Source: Escherichia boydii (GTDB lineage: Bacteria; Pseudomonadota; Gammaproteobacteria; Enterobacterales; Enterobacteriaceae). From it: DNA of 64,000 nucleotides. The DNA is taken from assembly GCA_041890495.1 (NCBI GenBank), contig CP169086.1, forward strand, positions 3,162,001 to 3,226,000. The letters run 5' to 3'. Every line of letters begins with the position of its first letter. The first letter of the stretch is position 1. This document shows positions 27,758 to 38,338 of the stretch, piece after piece. The position numbers were made by a program, and so were the translations under genes. Under the pieces are notes generated by a model. That model made no database searches. It saw only the letters and a list, made by a program, of their open reading frames with translations, and was not told the origin of the DNA.

Positions 27758-28534
27758 ATGAAGGTGTATATCTTACGAAATGGCTGGATGGAGTGTGATG
27801 AAAACTGGTTAGTTTTCATGGCGAATTATGCCACACACTCCCACCGTACCATTGAATCGAAATGGATCGAATTTCCGATCTTTGCCGTTTTAATTGAGCA
27901 CGATAATCAATACACCTTATACGACTGCGGCAACCCGCCAGGCGATGCCGTACAGTTAAGCGAACGCTTCCCCTATCTGTTACCTGACAACGAAAGGTTA
28001 GTGAACCAGTTGGCGTTGTTAAACCTCCGGCCGGAAGACATCAGCCAGCTTATTCTTTCCCATGTTCACGGGGATCATGCGGGAAATGTTGATTTATTCC
28101 CGGATGCCGAAATCGTCATTTCAGAAGAAGAGTACAATGCCTGCATACTGAAAAGCAGACAGCCTGGCGCTGAGTCGTTCATCCGGAACGTCGCCGAAAG
28201 ACCCGCCGAAAAGATCAGGGTGATCAGGCAGGATGTCCAGCTTTTCCCGGGAATTGAACTCGTCAGATTACCCGGCCATTCCTATTGCCTCCTCGGGCTC
28301 ATCACCCATCTTGCACAATCAGGCACGATGATATTCACGTCAGACGCTGTCTATACCAGCAAAAACTGGGGACCACCGGCAAGAATGCCGAGCCTGATCC
28401 ATCACATTGAACAATTTTATCAGTCTGTTGAAAAATTACGCGTCCTGAAAGACAGGCTGTCTGCGACAGTCATCTTCGGCCATGATAAGGAGCGGTTCCT
28501 CGCGCTGAAGAAAGCGCCTGAATACTACGAATAA
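27758..28534 (+). CDS. Metallo-beta-lactamase-fold hydrolase, lactonase-like
   Basis: 258 residues from the ATG at 27758 (MKVYILRNGWMEC) with GGAG upstream; a frame extension to 27722 lacks support. Metal ligands: HVHGDHAGN (the HxHxDH motif), the histidine of LPGHSYCLLG, the Asp in FTSDAVY and the last His in FGHDKERF. Order and spacing resemble AHL lactonases of the AttM/AiiA type. The real substrate could be a lactone, thioester or other ester; AHL degradation is only a possibility. It is controlled by operator sites 2 and 3 and ends at a strong terminator. Confidence 0.8.
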   Translation: MKVYILRNGWMECDENWLVFMANYATHSHRTIESKWIEFPIFAVLIEHDNQYTLYDCGNPPGDAVQLSERFPYLLPDNERLVNQLALLNLRPEDISQLILSHVHGDHAGNVDLFPDAEIVISEEEYNACILKSRQPGAESFIRNVAERPAEKIRVIRQDVQLFPGIELVRLPGHSYCLLGLITHLAQSGTMIFTSDAVYTSKNWGPPARMPSLIHHIEQFYQSVEKLRVLKDRLSATVIFGHDKERFLALKKAPEYYE

Positions 28535-28602
28535 GGACTCCCGACAGCAGAATAACAAGGCACGGCGCCTCGTAGCTCGTGCTCCTGGCGTAAAGCCATT
28601 TG

Positions 28603-28641
28603 AGGACTGTTATCTTATCCGAGTGACAGTCCTTTTTTTTA
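28603..28641 (+). terminator. Terminator after the hydrolase gene
   Basis: AGGACTGT (28603) pairs with ACAGTCCT (28626), followed by eight T. Confidence 0.85.
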
Positions 28642-28680
28642 TATTGAATGCCGCCCGACTCTGGCCTGAAGGCTGAGGTA

Positions 28681-28716
28681 AAAAAATCCCCTCAGATCTG
28701 ACTGAAGGGATGTTTT
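28681..28716 (-). terminator. Terminator after the aldo-keto reductase gene
   Basis: On the minus strand ATCCCTTCAG and CTGAGGGGAT form a stem with one mismatch, followed by a T run. It lies 20 bp after the gene's stop. Confidence 0.75.
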
Positions 28717-28737
28717 TGGCGTGCCTGATGGGGGGAT

Positions 28738-29733
<996 letters not shown>

Positions 29734-29801
29734 TTGTTACCTCTCTATATGCGCTTTATGGTTGTGGCCAGCCTGCAACGGTGGCATCACGATCAACTAT
29801 G

Positions 29802-29823
29802 AGGTATAGTTATATCCATACCT
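29802..29823. promoter_or_regulatory. Operator site 4, between AKR and OYE genes
   Basis: AGGTAT at 29802-29807 and ATACCT at 29818-29823, exact consensus and 10-bp spacing, about 70 bp upstream of the AKR start. Confidence 0.75.
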
Positions 29824-29834
29824 TAAACCTGTGA

Positions 29835-29856
29835 AGGTAAATGTCAAGCTATTCCT
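29835..29856. promoter_or_regulatory. Weak operator site 5 (AGGTAA-N10-ATTCCT)
   Basis: Two mismatches to the consensus but the same spacing, 33 bp from site 4 (about three helical turns), so it could bind cooperatively. Confidence 0.4.
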
Positions 29857-30132
29857 ATGGAGAGTTGTGCCCGATCGCGTCACGCAACCCCTTGCCGTCG
29901 CCACTGCCTTTCATCGCTCAAGTATGGACAGTCGTTTCTGTTCTGCCAGGTCTTCAGCGGTTAATCATGGTCGGTCTGTTTACTCACTTCGTTATCCGGG
30001 TGACGGGTACCAGACGGAGGGGACGCCAGGTGATGGATTTCCCCGCATCAGGCCGCACAGGTCTTTACATCGTCATCACACTTTCCCGGCATTCCCATTT
30101 ATTTCCCTGTAATTGAACAAGATGAGGTCATC
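29857..30132 (+). other. Leader region of the Old Yellow Enzyme gene
   Basis: About 275 bp without a credible gene. Two overlapping frames of about 90 codons are open but have no ribosome site or family character. It is an unusually long leader for this kind of gene. Confidence 0.4.
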
Positions 30133-31239
30133 ATGAGTCAGTTATTCAGCCCGATGAATATCGGCAAAGTCCCGCTTCAGAACCGGATCGTTATCGCCCC
30201 CATGTGCCAGTATTCTGCTGAAGACGGTGCCGCAACGGCCTGGCATCGAATTCACCTGGGGCAACTGGCGTTTTCGGGCGCAGATCTGGTGATCATTGAA
30301 GCCACCGCCGTTGAGCCAGCAGGCCGGATCACCCCCCGGGATTTGGGGTTATGGAATGACGCGACCCAGGATGCTCTGGCCACCGTTCTGGCGGATGTGC
30401 GTCAATATTCCCGCGCAAAAATCGGAATTCAGCTGGCGCATGCAGGACGTAAAGCGTCTTCCGCTGCCCCGTGGCAGGGAGGTCATCAGTTGGCGATGAC
30501 TGATGGTGGCTGGGATACGGTTGCGCCTTCTCCCCTTCCTTTCCATGAAGGCGATCGAAATCCGCTGGCGCTTGACGCTGCCGGGATGGCAGGCATTAAA
30601 GCGTTGTTCGTCAGCAGCGCTCATCGCGCGGTTGAACTGGGCGTGGATTTGATAGAACTGCATGCCGCACACGGTTATCTCCTGCATTCGTTCCTTTCGC
30701 CCGTCACCAACCATCGCACGGATGAATATGGTGGCTCATTAGAAAACCGGATGCGATTCCCGCTCGAGGTTTTTGCGGCGATCCGAGAGGCGGTTCCTGA
30801 TTCAGTGGCTGTCGGGGTACGCATTTCAGCGACGGACTGGGTGGAAAATGGCTGGGAAGTGACGCAATCGACAGAATTCTGTCAGCGGCTTGAAGCGCTG
30901 GGGGCTGACTACATCCACGTTTCCTCCGGAGGATTATCACCTCTCCAGCAGATCCAGGTGGGACCGGGATATCAGTTACCGTTCGCCCGCACGATTCGCC
31001 AGCAGGTCGGTATTCCGGTGATTGGCGTGGGGATGATCACCGATGCTCATCAGGCAGAAAAAGTGCTGACGGACGGAGATGCCGACTTTGTCGCGCTGGG
31101 GCGGGGTATTCTCTACGATCCTCACTGGCCGTGGCACGCTGCAGCGACACTGCAGGCCAATGTCACGGTCCCTCCACAATACCTGCGATCGGAGCCCCAC
31201 GGTCTCAAAGGCACGCTGCTCCCGGTTAGCCTCGACTAA
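30133..31239 (+). CDS. Old Yellow Enzyme family ene-reductase (YqjM/XenA-like)
   Basis: 368 residues: N-terminal NRIVIAPMCQYSAEDG with the FMN-modulating cysteine of the YqjM/XenA class, QLAHAGRK, the H-x-x-H pair in IELHAAHGYLLHSFLSP, NHRTDEYGGSLENRMRF, and the phosphate-binding end VGMITDAHQAEKVL and ADFVALGRGILYDP. FMN-dependent reduction of activated C=C bonds (enones, maleimides, nitro compounds) is the family reaction. It is paired with the divergent AKR under operators 4 and 5. Confidence 0.93.
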   Translation: MSQLFSPMNIGKVPLQNRIVIAPMCQYSAEDGAATAWHRIHLGQLAFSGADLVIIEATAVEPAGRITPRDLGLWNDATQDALATVLADVRQYSRAKIGIQLAHAGRKASSAAPWQGGHQLAMTDGGWDTVAPSPLPFHEGDRNPLALDAAGMAGIKALFVSSAHRAVELGVDLIELHAAHGYLLHSFLSPVTNHRTDEYGGSLENRMRFPLEVFAAIREAVPDSVAVGVRISATDWVENGWEVTQSTEFCQRLEALGADYIHVSSGGLSPLQQIQVGPGYQLPFARTIRQQVGIPVIGVGMITDAHQAEKVLTDGDADFVALGRGILYDPHWPWHAAATLQANVTVPPQYLRSEPHGLKGTLLPVSLD

Positions 31240-31312
31240 AGCAGACTGACCGGTTGCGTGGCATGCCCCCTCCGATACCGGTTGGGGAGCTTGCGGGTTA
31301 ACGGCAGACAAC

Positions 31313-31347
31313 TAAAAAAAGCCCGGGTTATTACCCCGGGCTTATTC
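31313..31347 (-). terminator. Bidirectional terminator between OYE and MFS genes
   Basis: AAGCCCGGG and CCCGGGCTT-type arms (31319-31343) with a T tract on the minus strand; it lies between two convergent genes. Confidence 0.85.
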
Positions 31348-31394
31348 GTCATCGACGTCATGAACCGTTGAAAACAGATAACAGTTTACCGGTC

Positions 31395-32605
31395 TCAGGC
31401 TTTATCGGGTGACGGCAACATCCAGCGAATCGCGGCAATAACCAGCATCAGTGACGCCATTGAACAGACACCGCCCCAGCCAAAATGACTCCAGGCCCAG
31501 GCACTCAGTGCGGAGCCGACGGCCGCGCCGGTGAAGTAGCAGAACATATACGCCGTCTGTATCCGGCTTTGTGCTTCCGGTACCAGCCTGAAAATACGCC
31601 CCTGGTTGGTCACGTGGCCCAGCTGGACACCGATGTCCATGACCAGAACCCCCAGACCCACAATCAACAGGCTGCTCTGGCCAGAGTAAAAGATGGCATA
31701 GGAGACCAGGGCAAGCAGGATCATCAGACCGGTCAGGCGACGGGGGCTGGTTTTATCCGCCAGAGAACCAACCAGCGGGCTCAGAAGCGCGGCGGCGGCA
31801 CCCAGCAAACCGTAAAGTCCGACGGCACGGGGACCCAGGTGGAATGCAGGACTTTCCATCAGGTGAATAAGACTGGACCAGAAGACCATGAACGACCCAA
31901 ACAGCATGGCGCCGAACAGGCTGGCTTCCCGCAGAACAGGCTGATCGCGCATCAGCTGCCATACGGTTTTCAGCAGGCCGCCATAGCTGCCCCGGTATGT
32001 CGGTTGTGTTACCGGCAGCGCCCGGGCCAGCCCCAGTGCCGTGATCGCCAGAATGAGTGCCGCGAGACCAAACATGGCACGCCAGCCAAAAGCCGCCCCA
32101 CAAAACCAGACACCGTCCTGACCAGCAGAATACCGAGCAGAATACCGCTGACCATAAAGCCCACCACCCGACCTTTTTGCTCAGTTGGGGCCAGTGAAGC
32201 CGCAAACGGAACCAGCAGCTGCGGGGTCATGGTGGTCAGCCCAAACAAAAAACTCAGGACGGCCAGCACGGTCAGGGAAGGCGAGAGCGCGATCCCAAGC
32301 ACCCCGGCCGCAGCCAGTGCGGTGAATAAGACCACGAGTCGTTTACGCTGCAGCATGTCGCCGAGTGGGACCAGCAACAGCATGCCCAGTGCATAGCCAA
32401 ACTGTGTCAGGGCAGGAACCCAGCCAATGGCTTTTGAGGTCGTCCCGAAAGCGGTCTGCATCTGGTCGAGCAGAGGCTGGTTGTAATACAGGTTGGCGAT
32501 CCCAATACCTGCGGCGACCGCCATGAACCAGCGCAGGCTGGCAGTCAGTGGCGGTGAGGTAAGATCAGCCTGTGCTGTTTCAGCAGTGGCAGAATGTGAT
32601 GACAT
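31395..32605 (-). pseudogene. MFS transporter with 1-bp deletion
   Basis: The N-terminal half (MSSHSATAETAQADL..., IGIANLYYNQPLLDQMQTAF, PLGDMLQRKRLVVLF) is open from 32605 to 32009. The C-terminal half (MFGLAALILAITALGLARAL...ending WMLPSPDKA) is open in another frame to 31395. At 32096-32099 a run of four C should be five to read FVGAAFGWRAMFG across the break. Restored, it is a normal 12-helix DHA1-type exporter of about 403 residues. Two operators of the island set lie directly upstream, so it was part of the same regulon. Confidence 0.85.
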
Positions 32606-32646
32606 AAATCAGCTCCGGTATATGAATAACCCTCAGCGGGGTTATA

Positions 32647-32668
32647 AGGTATACCTTGATGCATACCT
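32647..32668. promoter_or_regulatory. Operator site 6, MFS promoter
   Basis: AGGTAT at 32647-32652 and ATACCT at 32663-32668, exact consensus and spacing, 42 bp before the MFS start. The left half lies in AAGGTATACCTT as at site 3. Confidence 0.75.
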
Positions 32669-32679
32669 TACGCTTTTAT

Positions 32680-32701
32680 AGGTATGCGTCAAGGCATACC
32701 T
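32680..32701. promoter_or_regulatory. Operator site 7, MFS promoter
   Basis: AGGTAT at 32680-32685 and ATACCT at 32696-32701, exact consensus and spacing, 33 bp from site 6, the same distance as between sites 2 and 3 and between sites 4 and 5. Confidence 0.75.
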
Positions 32702-32844
32702 ATAAAGTTTCCGGCTCTTCACCGTACGGAACCATAAAATGCAAAAGAATGAGGTAACTGGTGCGAATATGGCAATAATGTACAAATCACAATAATCAGC
32801 AATTTTTACTGCATATTTGTTTATAATCATTCTTTTCCGCTCTT

Positions 32845-33582
32845 CAGATCCAAAAAAAGCTACAGCCGGAGAGTGACGGTTGAGTTGGTGATTCAGGGAG
32901 ATACGCTGCACGGACAGCGGAACCACGGGCAAAGAGATTCCTGAAAGGCTCGCACCGGCGGGAAAACGGAAACGGGGCCGCGCGGTAAGCCTGAATTAAA
33001 TAATTACTTAAAATCAATAAATTGATCGGTTTTATGGGACTGAAAACGGCGAGATAAAAAGTTTTCGGAAGTGAGGGGGATGCGAGTAAATCAGGCTGAG
33101 GGGCTGAATACGGATGAACCGGATACAGAATGAAGGGAAACGGCAGGGTTTATTCCCGCCCCGGGGATACCACTCTCCGGAGCGAAAGATCATTGAACGG
33201 ACGGGATGGGCTCCTCAGCCCTTCATCCATTCGGCAAAGGCAGATTTCCATTCCGGATGCCAGCGGGATAATGCCGGACGGTTCTCAGTGAGATCCTGCG
33301 CCGCCCAGGTGATCCGCCGGGAATCCATTTCCGGTGTGACTTCGCCATCCGGGCACAGTATGTAAAAATCGCCGGCTTTGAACCGGGGCATAAACCAGTC
33401 GATCACCTGTTCGGCAGTCCACGCCCCTGCCGGCTGAGAGTCTTTGCCGATATCCATGTCGGGAAAATTCATTGGCGTCCAGGTAAAACCAGGGATCAGG
33501 AGGTGCGCCGTCACTCTGCTGCCAGCAACCTGACGCAGCTCATGTGCCAGCTGTTCCGTCAGGACTTTGATTACGGCTTTGC
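32845..33582. repeat. Direct repeat copy B bounding the detoxification island
   Basis: Matches 23535-24272 at offset 9310. It starts at CAGATCCAAAAAAAGC and breaks off after TTGATTACGGCTTTGC, where copy A continues into the rest of the SDR gene. The first part (to about 33,215) is non-coding. Confidence 0.9.
33215..33582 (-). pseudogene. Truncated second copy of the SDR gene (3' part)
   Basis: It encodes the last ~122 residues of the SDR at 23905-24744, from AIKVLTEQLAHELRQVAGS (here VIKVL) to the C-terminus FAEWMKG. The N-terminal cofactor domain and the catalytic tyrosine are missing. It is a by-product of the direct repeat. Confidence 0.9.
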
Positions 33583-33695
33583 CGCGTATCAATATTAATG
33601 GGTAAGTGGTTCAGGCGCCTGACCGCACCATCCTGAAAGACAGTGGAGCAGGCGATATAAGTAGCTTAGTTTTGACTATAGAACACAAAATTCAT

Positions 33696-34091
33696 TTACA
33701 GGATTACAGTTAACAACCAGTCAAGATTTTTAACTCTTTGACTGGGTAAGTCATCTAAACTAAACCAGCCCACATCAATCGCATCGTCGTTGGCTTTCAA
33801 AAAACCAGATTCAATTTCACATTTTATGGGATAAAGGATAAATTCATAACTAAGAACATCATTTTTATTATGAAATTTTTCTTTAAATGGAAAGTATGAT
33901 ATTAATGCCTTTACTTTTAAGCCTGTTTCTTCAGATGTCTCTCTGACAACTGCATCACTAGGAAGTTCTTCCTGAAGCAGGGATCCCCCGGGTAAACCCC
34001 AGCAATGACGCTCAGGAGGATTTGCTCTCTTAACCAGTAAAATTTTGTTATTTTCAGTTATAATCGCCAAACAACCGCGTTTCATTGTCAT
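33696..34091 (-). CDS. NUDIX hydrolase
   Basis: 131 residues with a perfect Nudix box, GSLLQEELPSDAVVRETSEE followed by TGL (pattern Gx5Ex7REUxEExGU). The start MTMKRGCLAIITENNKILL is usual. Substrate is a nucleoside diphosphate linked to X, not identifiable. Its base composition is clearly more AT-rich than that of the flanks, so it was probably acquired separately. It sits just beyond the end of direct repeat B. Confidence 0.88.
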   Translation of the reverse strand: MTMKRGCLAIITENNKILLVKRANPPERHCWGLPGGSLLQEELPSDAVVRETSEETGLKVKALISYFPFKEKFHNKNDVLSYEFILYPIKCEIESGFLKANDDAIDVGWFSLDDLPSQRVKNLDWLLTVIL

Positions 34092-34214
34092 AACACCACC
34101 TTTATAATTGAATCATTTAGGGGAATATTAATGTAAGACTAAGCGTCCCTGAGTATTCCCCAAATATCTGGTTTAGACTGATATGCTGGGTTACTTACAA
34201 AATATGAATCTTCG

Positions 34215-34382
34215 TTAGTCCCAGTTTTCCTTGAAATCGCCTCCCGAACTGACATTTTCATCCAGGGCGCTGATGCTGCGGGCCAGCCCCTCCGCTGTCG
34301 CCGTATACCCGTAACGGTCATCTTCAGCCTTCAGTACCGGGCCTTCAAAGCCGGCGCGGGACAGTGCATTTTTAGTGGCCAT
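34215..34382 (-). CDS. 55-aa protein translationally coupled to the RHH gene
   Basis: The ATG at 34382 directly follows the stop codon (TAG) of the upstream gene, so the two are coupled. The product reads MATKNALSRAGFEGPVLKAE, DDRYGYTATAEGLARSISAL and ends SSGGDFKENWD. It is acidic, without a membrane segment. I do not recognise a family. A plausible model is a two-gene plasmid or toxin-antitoxin-like unit with the ribbon-helix-helix protein, but this is inference from position only. Confidence 0.6.
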   Translation of the reverse strand: MATKNALSRAGFEGPVLKAEDDRYGYTATAEGLARSISALDENVSSGGDFKENWD

Positions 34383-35504
34383 CTACAGATCTCCGTACAG
34401 GCAGCGCAGCCCAGTCAGGGCCTCCGCCAGCGTGCCTTCAGCACATCTCGTGTAGACCTCCCGGACCAGCATCTCAAAGGTCTCTGCCGGCATAAAAATT
34501 CGCAGCCCGTCGATACCGTAGAATCCCTCTTTCGAGACGTGCCCGGGCGGGGAGAACATCACGCGCTCCCCCTGGTGACCGTGCGCCAGGGCTTCCGGAT
34601 GACGGGCATACAGAGTGAACAGGCCCAGCAGTTCGGAGAAGGTCTCCCAGCCGTACGGCACCACGAAGTCCTGTCCGGTGATCAGCAGGTGCAGACGGGG
34701 CGTGGTGTACCAGGCCCCCGGGCGTTCTCCGGGGTGCAGGCCGTCAATGCGGATCTCCAGGCGCAGCGTGCCGGCCTCGATGGTTTCAGTTACGGCCGGA
34801 ATCACCGGGCGCAGCTCCTGCGCCAGATCTCTGGCCTTCTCCCCGCTCCAGTCCAGCCCTCGCAGCATCAGCGGGAAAACGGCCTTCAGCCGCGGCAGGG
34901 TGAAAATCCCAGCGAGCGCACTGTCGGGAATATCGGCGAGGTTAAAGGAGTCGCTCTCCAGCGGACGCAGAAGGTGTTCGGCATACACCTGATCCACGAC
35001 CGGGCGCAGCTCTGCCCGGAAGTCGTCAAACTCTTCTGTCCAGTTTTCTCCGGCCAGGCGGAAAATCCCCTTCAGGTAGTGACCGTCCACCGGACGGTCA
35101 TGCTCCACCTGCCAGGCCAGCAGGTCGCGGGTGATGTCGAGCAGCGTGCCCAGAGCCGGGAGAGTGGCCAGCCTGTTATGCCCGCAAATAAAGGCCTCCC
35201 GGGCATAGGCTAGGATGAAGCGCAGCTCATCCCGGGAAACCGGGGTAGTGCCGAAGGTCTGGCCGAGAATGATATGCCGGTACAGCTGCCGGACCGTGCC
35301 ATCCGGATCTGCGACCAGCTGAAAATATCCGTCGCCGGCGGCGGCCGTTTTCAGTCCGTCATCGAGGAAGCGTTCGGCCAGGGCGTTGACCGAAGTATTT
35401 TCCCGACCGGCACGCGCTTTAAGCGCCTCGATCAGCTTTTTATGAAAACGCAGGTTAAGCTGGCTGAGCATCATCGTTCCTTGCATGTTTGTTTTGCTCT
35501 TCAT
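34383..35504 (-). CDS. Large ribbon-helix-helix protein of unknown function
   Basis: 373 residues. Residues about 10-55 (MLSQLNLRFHKKLIEALKAR, NTSVNALAERFLDDGL) form a CopG/Arc-like ribbon-helix-helix with a beta strand before two helices. The remaining 300 residues are a domain I cannot name, rich in acidic and aromatic residues (GHYLKGIFRLAGENWTEEFD, YGWETFSELLGLFTLYARHP). Several start codons are close together (35504, 35486, 35474). A perfect palindrome overlaps the 35504 start, pointing to autoregulation. The 55-aa gene follows without a gap. Confidence 0.65.
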   Translation of the reverse strand: MKSKTNMQGTMMLSQLNLRFHKKLIEALKARAGRENTSVNALAERFLDDGLKTAAAGDGYFQLVADPDGTVRQLYRHIILGQTFGTTPVSRDELRFILAYAREAFICGHNRLATLPALGTLLDITRDLLAWQVEHDRPVDGHYLKGIFRLAGENWTEEFDDFRAELRPVVDQVYAEHLLRPLESDSFNLADIPDSALAGIFTLPRLKAVFPLMLRGLDWSGEKARDLAQELRPVIPAVTETIEAGTLRLEIRIDGLHPGERPGAWYTTPRLHLLITGQDFVVPYGWETFSELLGLFTLYARHPEALAHGHQGERVMFSPPGHVSKEGFYGIDGLRIFMPAETFEMLVREVYTRCAEGTLAEALTGLRCLYGDL

Positions 35505-35517
35505 GCTAACCTAGCAT
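35503..35517. promoter_or_regulatory. Perfect palindrome over the RHH gene start
   Basis: ATGCTA-ACC-TAGCAT is a perfect 15-bp interrupted palindrome. On the minus strand it contains the AGG ribosome-binding bases and two bases of the ATG of the 373-aa gene. RHH proteins bind such short palindromes, so repression by occlusion is likely. Confidence 0.6.
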
Positions 35518-35634
35518 TTTATTATTAGCCATTAATCATTTTGTTTTGATTCTTAACATTGTGATGCATCATGAATTAATGAAAGTGATGAGTACGGCGC
35601 TACTGTAATGCCTGTCCCCTCTTATTTCTCCGCA

Positions 35635-35660
35635 GATCCGAAAACCCCAGGTTCCGGATC
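35635..35660. repeat. GATCCGAAAACCCC hairpin repeat, copy 2
   Basis: Nearly identical to 12675-12700; the centre is CCCCAGG here and CCCCTGG there. The upstream bases TTTCTCCGCA resemble those before the copy at 23535. Confidence 0.6.
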
Positions 35661-36087
35661 TTCTCAACCTCGTCTGGAACTCAGCGGCGAAGAAACACAA
35701 CATGTGCCACGACGACAGCTGCTTTTTCGCCAATATGTTGTGTTCCCCCCTGCCCCGTCCCCCCCCCGCTCACCACCAGAAAAAGGCGCTTTGCTTGTTC
35801 AGTGGACTTGGTACACTTCCGGAAAGTTGTTATACGCGAGAAAGTAGGATCCAACCGGAACGGCCATCCGGTAATTTAATAGTGTAGTTATATGATTGCT
35901 TATTATCGGGTAAATGACATTCATGGATGAAAAGATGAGCGTGAGAATATTCAGGTGCGAGAATAATGCAGGTTGTCCGCAGCCATTTGTTCCACGCACC
36001 ATATGTTATTACTGGCCTAGCTATTAGACGTCAACTAGTTTTGCCGACTGGCGCCAACTACTCTGGCCGCATCCATTGAGCGGGGTT

Positions 36088-36842
36088 TTAAGCCACGCTG
36101 GTTACTGCCTTCGCTGTCTTTTTCCGGTAACTTTCTCCTTTTAGCTCGAACATATATCCGTGATGGATCAGCCGGTCGGCTGCTGCCACCGCCATCGTTT
36201 CATCCACGAAGATGCTGCCCCACGTGCTGAACGGATGATTGCTGGTGATGACCAGGCTGCCACGCTCATAACGATGTGCGATCAGTTCGAACAGCACTCC
36301 CGTTTCCGCGTTGTCGCGTTTGACATACCCGAGGTCGTCTATCACTATCACCCGGTAGCGATCCAGTTTCAGCAGAAGCTCGTTCAGTTTCAGTTGTGTC
36401 CGCGCTTTACGCAGCTCCTGCAGTAGCTCTCCGGCACTGTAGAACCGGGCCCGGTAGCCCAGCCCTACAGCGCCATCCACGATCGCTGCCGCCAGATGGC
36501 TTTTCCCAGGCCGCTGGCACCGAACAGCAGGACGTTTTCTCCGGCATCAACCCAGTCTGTCGTTTCGCAGAGCTGCCGGAACTGAGCCTTATTCAGTTCC
36601 GGCACCTGGCTGAAGTCATACTCACCCAGCGTTTTCGCCACCGGCAACCGGGCTTCCTTTTTATAGCGGCGCAGCTTTTCGCTCTCGCGCCACAGAAGTT
36701 CTTCATTGCACAGTGTCAGCAGATAGCGTGACGGGGTCCAGCCCTCTGCCAGGGCTCGTTTCTCCAGCGCATGCCATTCCGCACTGACACGGGTCAGACG
36801 CAGTTTGCGCAGACTACGCTCAAGAAGGTGGATATTGCTCAC
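36088..36842 (-). pseudogene. istB: IstB ATPase of the IS21 element, frameshifted
   Basis: The first part reads MSNIHLLERSLRKLRLTRVS to the Walker A loop VLLFGASGLGK and then leaves the family pattern. The expected SHLAAAIVDGAVGLGYRARF continues in another frame, followed by the Walker B VIVIDDLGYVKRDNAE and the sensor block SLVITSNHPFSTW. One A is missing in the run at 36501-36504 (T on the plus strand). Restored it is a normal IstB of about 250 residues. IstB stimulates IstA and selects the target. Confidence 0.88.
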
Positions 36843-38338
36843 TGCAGACCTCCTTTGCCACGCAACAGCTGCTCATAACTGCTCAGGTTGTGCTGAACCA
36901 CACTGACGGCCGGCAGCTCCTTTTCCTTTATTCCCAGGAACCGCATCAGGCGGTGCAGATCCAGTTCACCCGGGGTATTCAGCATCTGCTCCATCCCCCG
37001 CGCCACGATCGAGATATCGTCATAGCCCGCAGCCAGTTTCAGGGCGTGCACCATCAGGCGGCCGGCTATCTCAGGCTCCAGATGGTTGCACAGGCGACGC
37101 CACAGTTTTCGCCATTCATCGTCCGGCAGGATGTCATTTCTCAGCGTTGCATGGCAGAACGCACCGGGCTTTTTCGCCAGACTGTCGATCACATGCCGGA
37201 AGTCGATGCGCCTGGCCCGGGTTTTCCCTTTTTCTGGCCTGACGCGGGCGCAGCTCATCACTTCACTGCTGCCCACGTAACAGCTCAGACGATCATCCCA
37301 CAAGCGGACGCGTAACAGCTGACCGACAAGTCTGGAAGGGACGCTGTAGACGACGTGCCTGACGTTGATGGTACTGCTGCTACTGACCCTCACCGTCAGT
37401 TCGTCGTAGTCGGCGCTGCGACGCAGCGGCAGTGGTTTCAGATGGGAGCGCTCTTCTTTCACCAGATCCTGATTGTTGCGGTTGTGCCGCATGACCTGCT
37501 GAGTGATGAAGGCCTGGTATTCTTCCACGGTGCTGAAGTCGTTACTGCCCCGCAGCATCAGTGCCTGGCGGATCCGTCTTTTCAGATGCCCGTGGGCGCT
37601 TTCAACCGAACCATTTTCGTGGCCACGACCGGCATTATTGTGCACGCCCTGCATGCCATAGTGCTGGCAGAGGGCAGCATAGCGCTCAGTCAACTCGCGG
37701 CGCCCGTCTTCACCCTGTTGTTTCCATGCTGCCCGCAGGCTGTCCGTTTTATGCTCTGCTGGTACACCACCCAGTTGCCCGAGGGCTTCCTGCAGCCCTT
37801 CAGCCAGGGCTGAGAAGCTTTCACCACCCAGCACAACCCGCATCCAACTCCAGTGGCTCCACTCAAGGCGGAAGTGGTACAGCTTATGCGTCAATAACTT
37901 GCCACCGATGGTGACAACTACACCTTTGAGCTCGGTAAAGTCCGACAGGCCGCGCAGGCCCGGCTGATGCAACTGCCGGAACATCACCTCCTGCTCGGCA
38001 CCATACTGCAGCTTCCATTCGCGAACCCGCCGCTGGATAGTCCTGCGGAGGTTGCTGGGATACTGACCGGGATATTTATCCTGCAGCATTTCCAGCAGGG
38101 TCGTGGGCATCAGAGCGGGCCTTTCCTTCAACAGCGGAACAAGCTCGTTGTCCCAGACGGCCTCAAGCGGATCTTTACGCGTCCGCCAGTGACGATTGCC
38201 GGTTTTTGACCACTGATCTTTTTCGATCCTTCGACCGGAACGAACAGAGATACCGGCCTTCATGGCCGAGATATGCTGGGTTACACCTTTTTTACGCTGA
38301 GTCATGTAATAACTGACCTGATGAGTATTGAGCGTCAC
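36839..38338 (-). CDS. istA: IstA transposase of the IS21 element
   Basis: 499 residues: an N-terminal helix-turn-helix (KKGVTQHISAMKAGISVRSG), then the DDE integrase domain with the first Asp in LSDFTELKG, the second in EHKTDSLRAAW and the Glu in ENGSVESAHGHLKRR, and a C-terminal beta-rich domain (TINVRHVVYSVPSRLVGQLL). The length is complete. Its stop overlaps the istB start (ATGA). Confidence 0.93.
   Translation of the reverse strand: MTLNTHQVSYYMTQRKKGVTQHISAMKAGISVRSGRRIEKDQWSKTGNRHWRTRKDPLEAVWDNELVPLLKERPALMPTTLLEMLQDKYPGQYPSNLRRTIQRRVREWKLQYGAEQEVMFRQLHQPGLRGLSDFTELKGVVVTIGGKLLTHKLYHFRLEWSHWSWMRVVLGGESFSALAEGLQEALGQLGGVPAEHKTDSLRAAWKQQGEDGRRELTERYAALCQHYGMQGVHNNAGRGHENGSVESAHGHLKRRIRQALMLRGSNDFSTVEEYQAFITQQVMRHNRNNQDLVKEERSHLKPLPLRRSADYDELTVRVSSSSTINVRHVVYSVPSRLVGQLLRVRLWDDRLSCYVGSSEVMSCARVRPEKGKTRARRIDFRHVIDSLAKKPGAFCHATLRNDILPDDEWRKLWRRLCNHLEPEIAGRLMVHALKLAAGYDDISIVARGMEQMLNTPGELDLHRLMRFLGIKEKELPAVSVVQHNLSSYEQLLRGKGGLQ

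Noticed and set aside
27758..28534. Calling the MBL-fold protein a quorum-quenching AHL lactonase
   Set aside because: The metal motif fits, but the same motif is shared by many hydrolases and nothing in the context points to AHL; kept as lactonase-like only.
29831..30116. Two overlapping frames of about 90 codons upstream of the OYE gene
   Set aside because: Arg/Ser-rich chance frames without a ribosome site; they also overlap the operator region.
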